From the NCBI GenBank assembly GCA_052386775.1, contig JBQTJV010000219.1, forward strand, positions 1 through 15,002: a DNA stretch of 15,002 nt. Reading direction: 5' to 3'. Source of the DNA: DSOT01 sp052386775. Its GTDB lineage: Bacteria > Pseudomonadota > Gammaproteobacteria > Burkholderiales > SG8-41. Positions within the stretch are counted from its first letter, which is position 1. Each line of letters begins with the position of its first letter. Position numbers and translations under genes: made by a program. Below, in pieces: positions 14,131 through 15,002 of the stretch. The notes below the pieces were generated by a model. That model saw only the letters and a list, made by a program, of their open reading frames with translations, had not been told where the DNA came from and made no database searches.

Positions 14131-14440
14131 GGTGCGAAGAGTACCACGGCGCGCCGTTCTTTACGCTGCGGGGGTTGCCGTGTGGGGGCACCGCGTTCGG
14201 CACTTCGATCCGGGTCGGCCTCCGGTCCCGCTCTCCGGCGCCTTGCTTGCCCCCGGCATCCCGGGTAGCGCCGTTCGGCACCACGCCGGTCATGGTCGCT
14301 ATCCCTATGATGCTGAATACGATGACCGCAATCGCCGCCGCCAGCAGCAGCGGATACAGCATGCCGCCGTGCCGGTCGTGCCGCCGGTCGCGGCCACCAC
14401 CCATGTCGTCGCGATTCGCGAACTTCTTCAGCTCAGCCAC
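14123..14440 (-). CDS. Unknown single-span membrane protein, 105 aa
   Basis: The protein has a charged, His/Arg/Gly-rich N-terminus (about 1-28), one strong transmembrane segment (about 29-48, LYPLLLAAAIAVIVFSIIGI) and a polar Pro/Arg-rich tail. It is probably anchored in the inner membrane with the tail outside. I do not recognise the family. I chose the GTG at 14440 because AGGG lies a normal distance upstream; an open frame reaches 14497 but the extra residues look non-coding. Its start overlaps the stop of the upstream 60-aa gene by 8 nt, and its stop overlaps the next start by 8 nt, suggesting coupled translation. Confidence 0.6.
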   Translation of the reverse strand: MAELKKFANRDDMGGGRDRRHDRHGGMLYPLLLAAAIAVIVFSIIGIATMTGVVPNGATRDAGGKQGAGERDRRPTRIEVPNAVPPHGNPRSVKNGAPWYSSHHA

Positions 14441-14615
14441 GAGGACCCTGATGGCGGGACGACAACCAGCGCCGCAGCGAACGCATCGAGCGCGCAACCC
14501 AATTCATCGGAATGACCGGCCGCGGATACGTCAGACCGAAATCGCTGCACGCCTCGGCGGGCATCCATTTGCGTGGACCACGTTGCTCGGCACACCGTCG
14601 GTCGAACTGCGTCAT
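14433..14615 (-). CDS. Unknown small basic protein, 60 aa
   Basis: This 60-residue protein, starting MTQFDRRCAEQ, is basic and has two Cys and three Trp (motifs RKWMPAEACSDFG and VIPMNWVARSM). No signal peptide or family is recognised. Support comes from the perfect Shine-Dalgarno AGGAGG 10 nt before the ATG at 14615 and from the 8-nt overlap of its TGA with the next GTG (GTGGCTGA). The same frame stays open to 14681, but the ATG there has no comparable ribosome site. It would be the first gene of a three-gene minus-strand unit. Confidence 0.45.
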   Translation of the reverse strand: MTQFDRRCAEQRGPRKWMPAEACSDFGLTYPRPVIPMNWVARSMRSLRRWLSSRHQGPRG

Positions 14616-14948
14616 TGCCGTTCCGCCTCCTAAAACTGCCGGTTTGTCGGGCACCCCGATAGAAACCGGTGTGTCGTTCAAAAGCGGACAAAAAACACCC
14701 CCGCTTGTCCTACGCGATCAAGCAAAGGATGTGCCGAAGTTACGGAAAACTAGCGAATCAAGCGCTTAGACGCGGCCCTTCGCCGCTCAAACGACGCGTT
14801 CTGTCGCTATACAACCACACGACGTCAAAATTGCGGCATTAGAAGCCTGATTTGGAACGCCTAGTGTTTGTCGCGACAGCACGACACTTAGTGCTCTGGA
14901 CCGAAATTTCGGTGACGTATTTTCTCATGCAGCAAGGGCGAGCAGATC
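14616..14948. other. AT-richer, dyad-rich intergenic region without a supported gene
   Basis: No open frame here has convincing codon use or a ribosome site. It contains overlapping inverted repeats AAGCGG/CCGCTT (14682-14687, 14701-14706) and GGACAA/TTGTCC (14686-14691, 14705-14710), which could form mutually exclusive hairpins. It also has the palindromes TGTCGCGACA (14869-14878) and ACCGAAATTTCGGT (14900-14913). The composition is lower in G+C than the rest of the window. It should hold the promoters for the minus-strand small-gene unit and for the right-edge gene. Confidence 0.5.
14900..14913. promoter_or_regulatory. Perfect 14-bp palindrome, possible operator
   Basis: ACCGAAATTTCGGT is a perfect palindrome ending 35 nt before the start codon of the right-edge gene. 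Size, symmetry and position suit an operator for a dimeric repressor, perhaps autoregulation. No regulator is identified, and no T-run follows, so it is not a terminator. Confidence 0.4.
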
Positions 14949-15002
14949 ATGAGAGCGAAGTTTGAAAAGCAGTTTGCTGAGGTCACGGCGGGTGAACCTC
15001 CA
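14949..15002 (+). CDS. Start of an unidentified plus-strand gene (partial)
   Basis: ATG at 14949 opens an 18-codon frame to the window edge, reading MRAKFEKQFAEVTAGEPP. A weak purine-rich ribosome site (AAGGGCGAG) precedes it. The sequence is hydrophilic and helix-like, but too short to assign. The dyad-rich, AT-richer upstream region raises the possibility of an accessory or mobile gene; that is only a guess. Confidence 0.35.
   Translation, partial: MRAKFEKQFAEVTAGEPP

Noticed and set aside
1..15002. CRISPR arrays or complete insertion sequences
   Set aside because: No regularly spaced repeats, no transposase-like frame and no paired terminal repeats were seen in the window.

Overview
The window looks like a chromosomal segment of a GC-rich betaproteobacterium. 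The evidence is the gene order yicC-gmk-rpoZ-spoT with rph-rdgB-hemW divergent from it, the thiS-thiG-trmB block, and the strong G/C bias at third codon positions. The species cannot be named from the sequence alone.

Left part (1-3170) is accessory in character. It holds the first codons of a minus-strand gene (1-55), two adjacent plus-strand genes of unknown function (310-816, 824-1078), and a short MarR-like winged-helix protein (1318-1641) behind a perfect FNR/Anr box. Next come a 63-residue unknown protein with a hairpin-rich leader (1828-2019), a minus-strand conserved unknown gene (2052-2345), a DsrE-family gene (2597-2956), and a tRNA-Gly(CCC) on the minus strand (3094-3167). The DsrE gene is the most interesting object here. 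An in-frame TGA at 2831-2833 replaces the first cysteine of the family's CGxC motif, the reading frame continues for 40 more family-like residues to TAG, and a stable hairpin of the bacterial SECIS type begins 9 nt after the TGA. I read it as a probable UxxC selenoprotein. A Cys-to-stop nonsense mutation is the main alternative.

Middle part (3238-7182, plus strand): a TonB-dependent outer-membrane receptor, then thiS (sulfur carrier), thiG (thiazole synthase) and trmB (tRNA m7G46 methyltransferase). trmB converges on hemW.

Right-middle part (7205-13799): a minus-strand operon rph-rdgB-hemW (RNA 3' processing, purine nucleotide house-cleaning, heme chaperone) is divergent from a plus-strand operon yicC-gmk-rpoZ-spoT (endoribonuclease, guanylate kinase, RNA polymerase omega, (p)ppGpp synthetase/hydrolase). 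The second operon links GTP supply, RNA polymerase and the stringent response. The 170 bp between the two operons contains phased direct repeats.

Right end (13807-15002): three small minus-strand genes overlap each other by exactly 8 nt and so look translationally coupled; they converge on spoT. The last ~330 bp is AT-richer, rich in dyad symmetry, and leads into the first codons of a plus-strand gene cut by the window edge.
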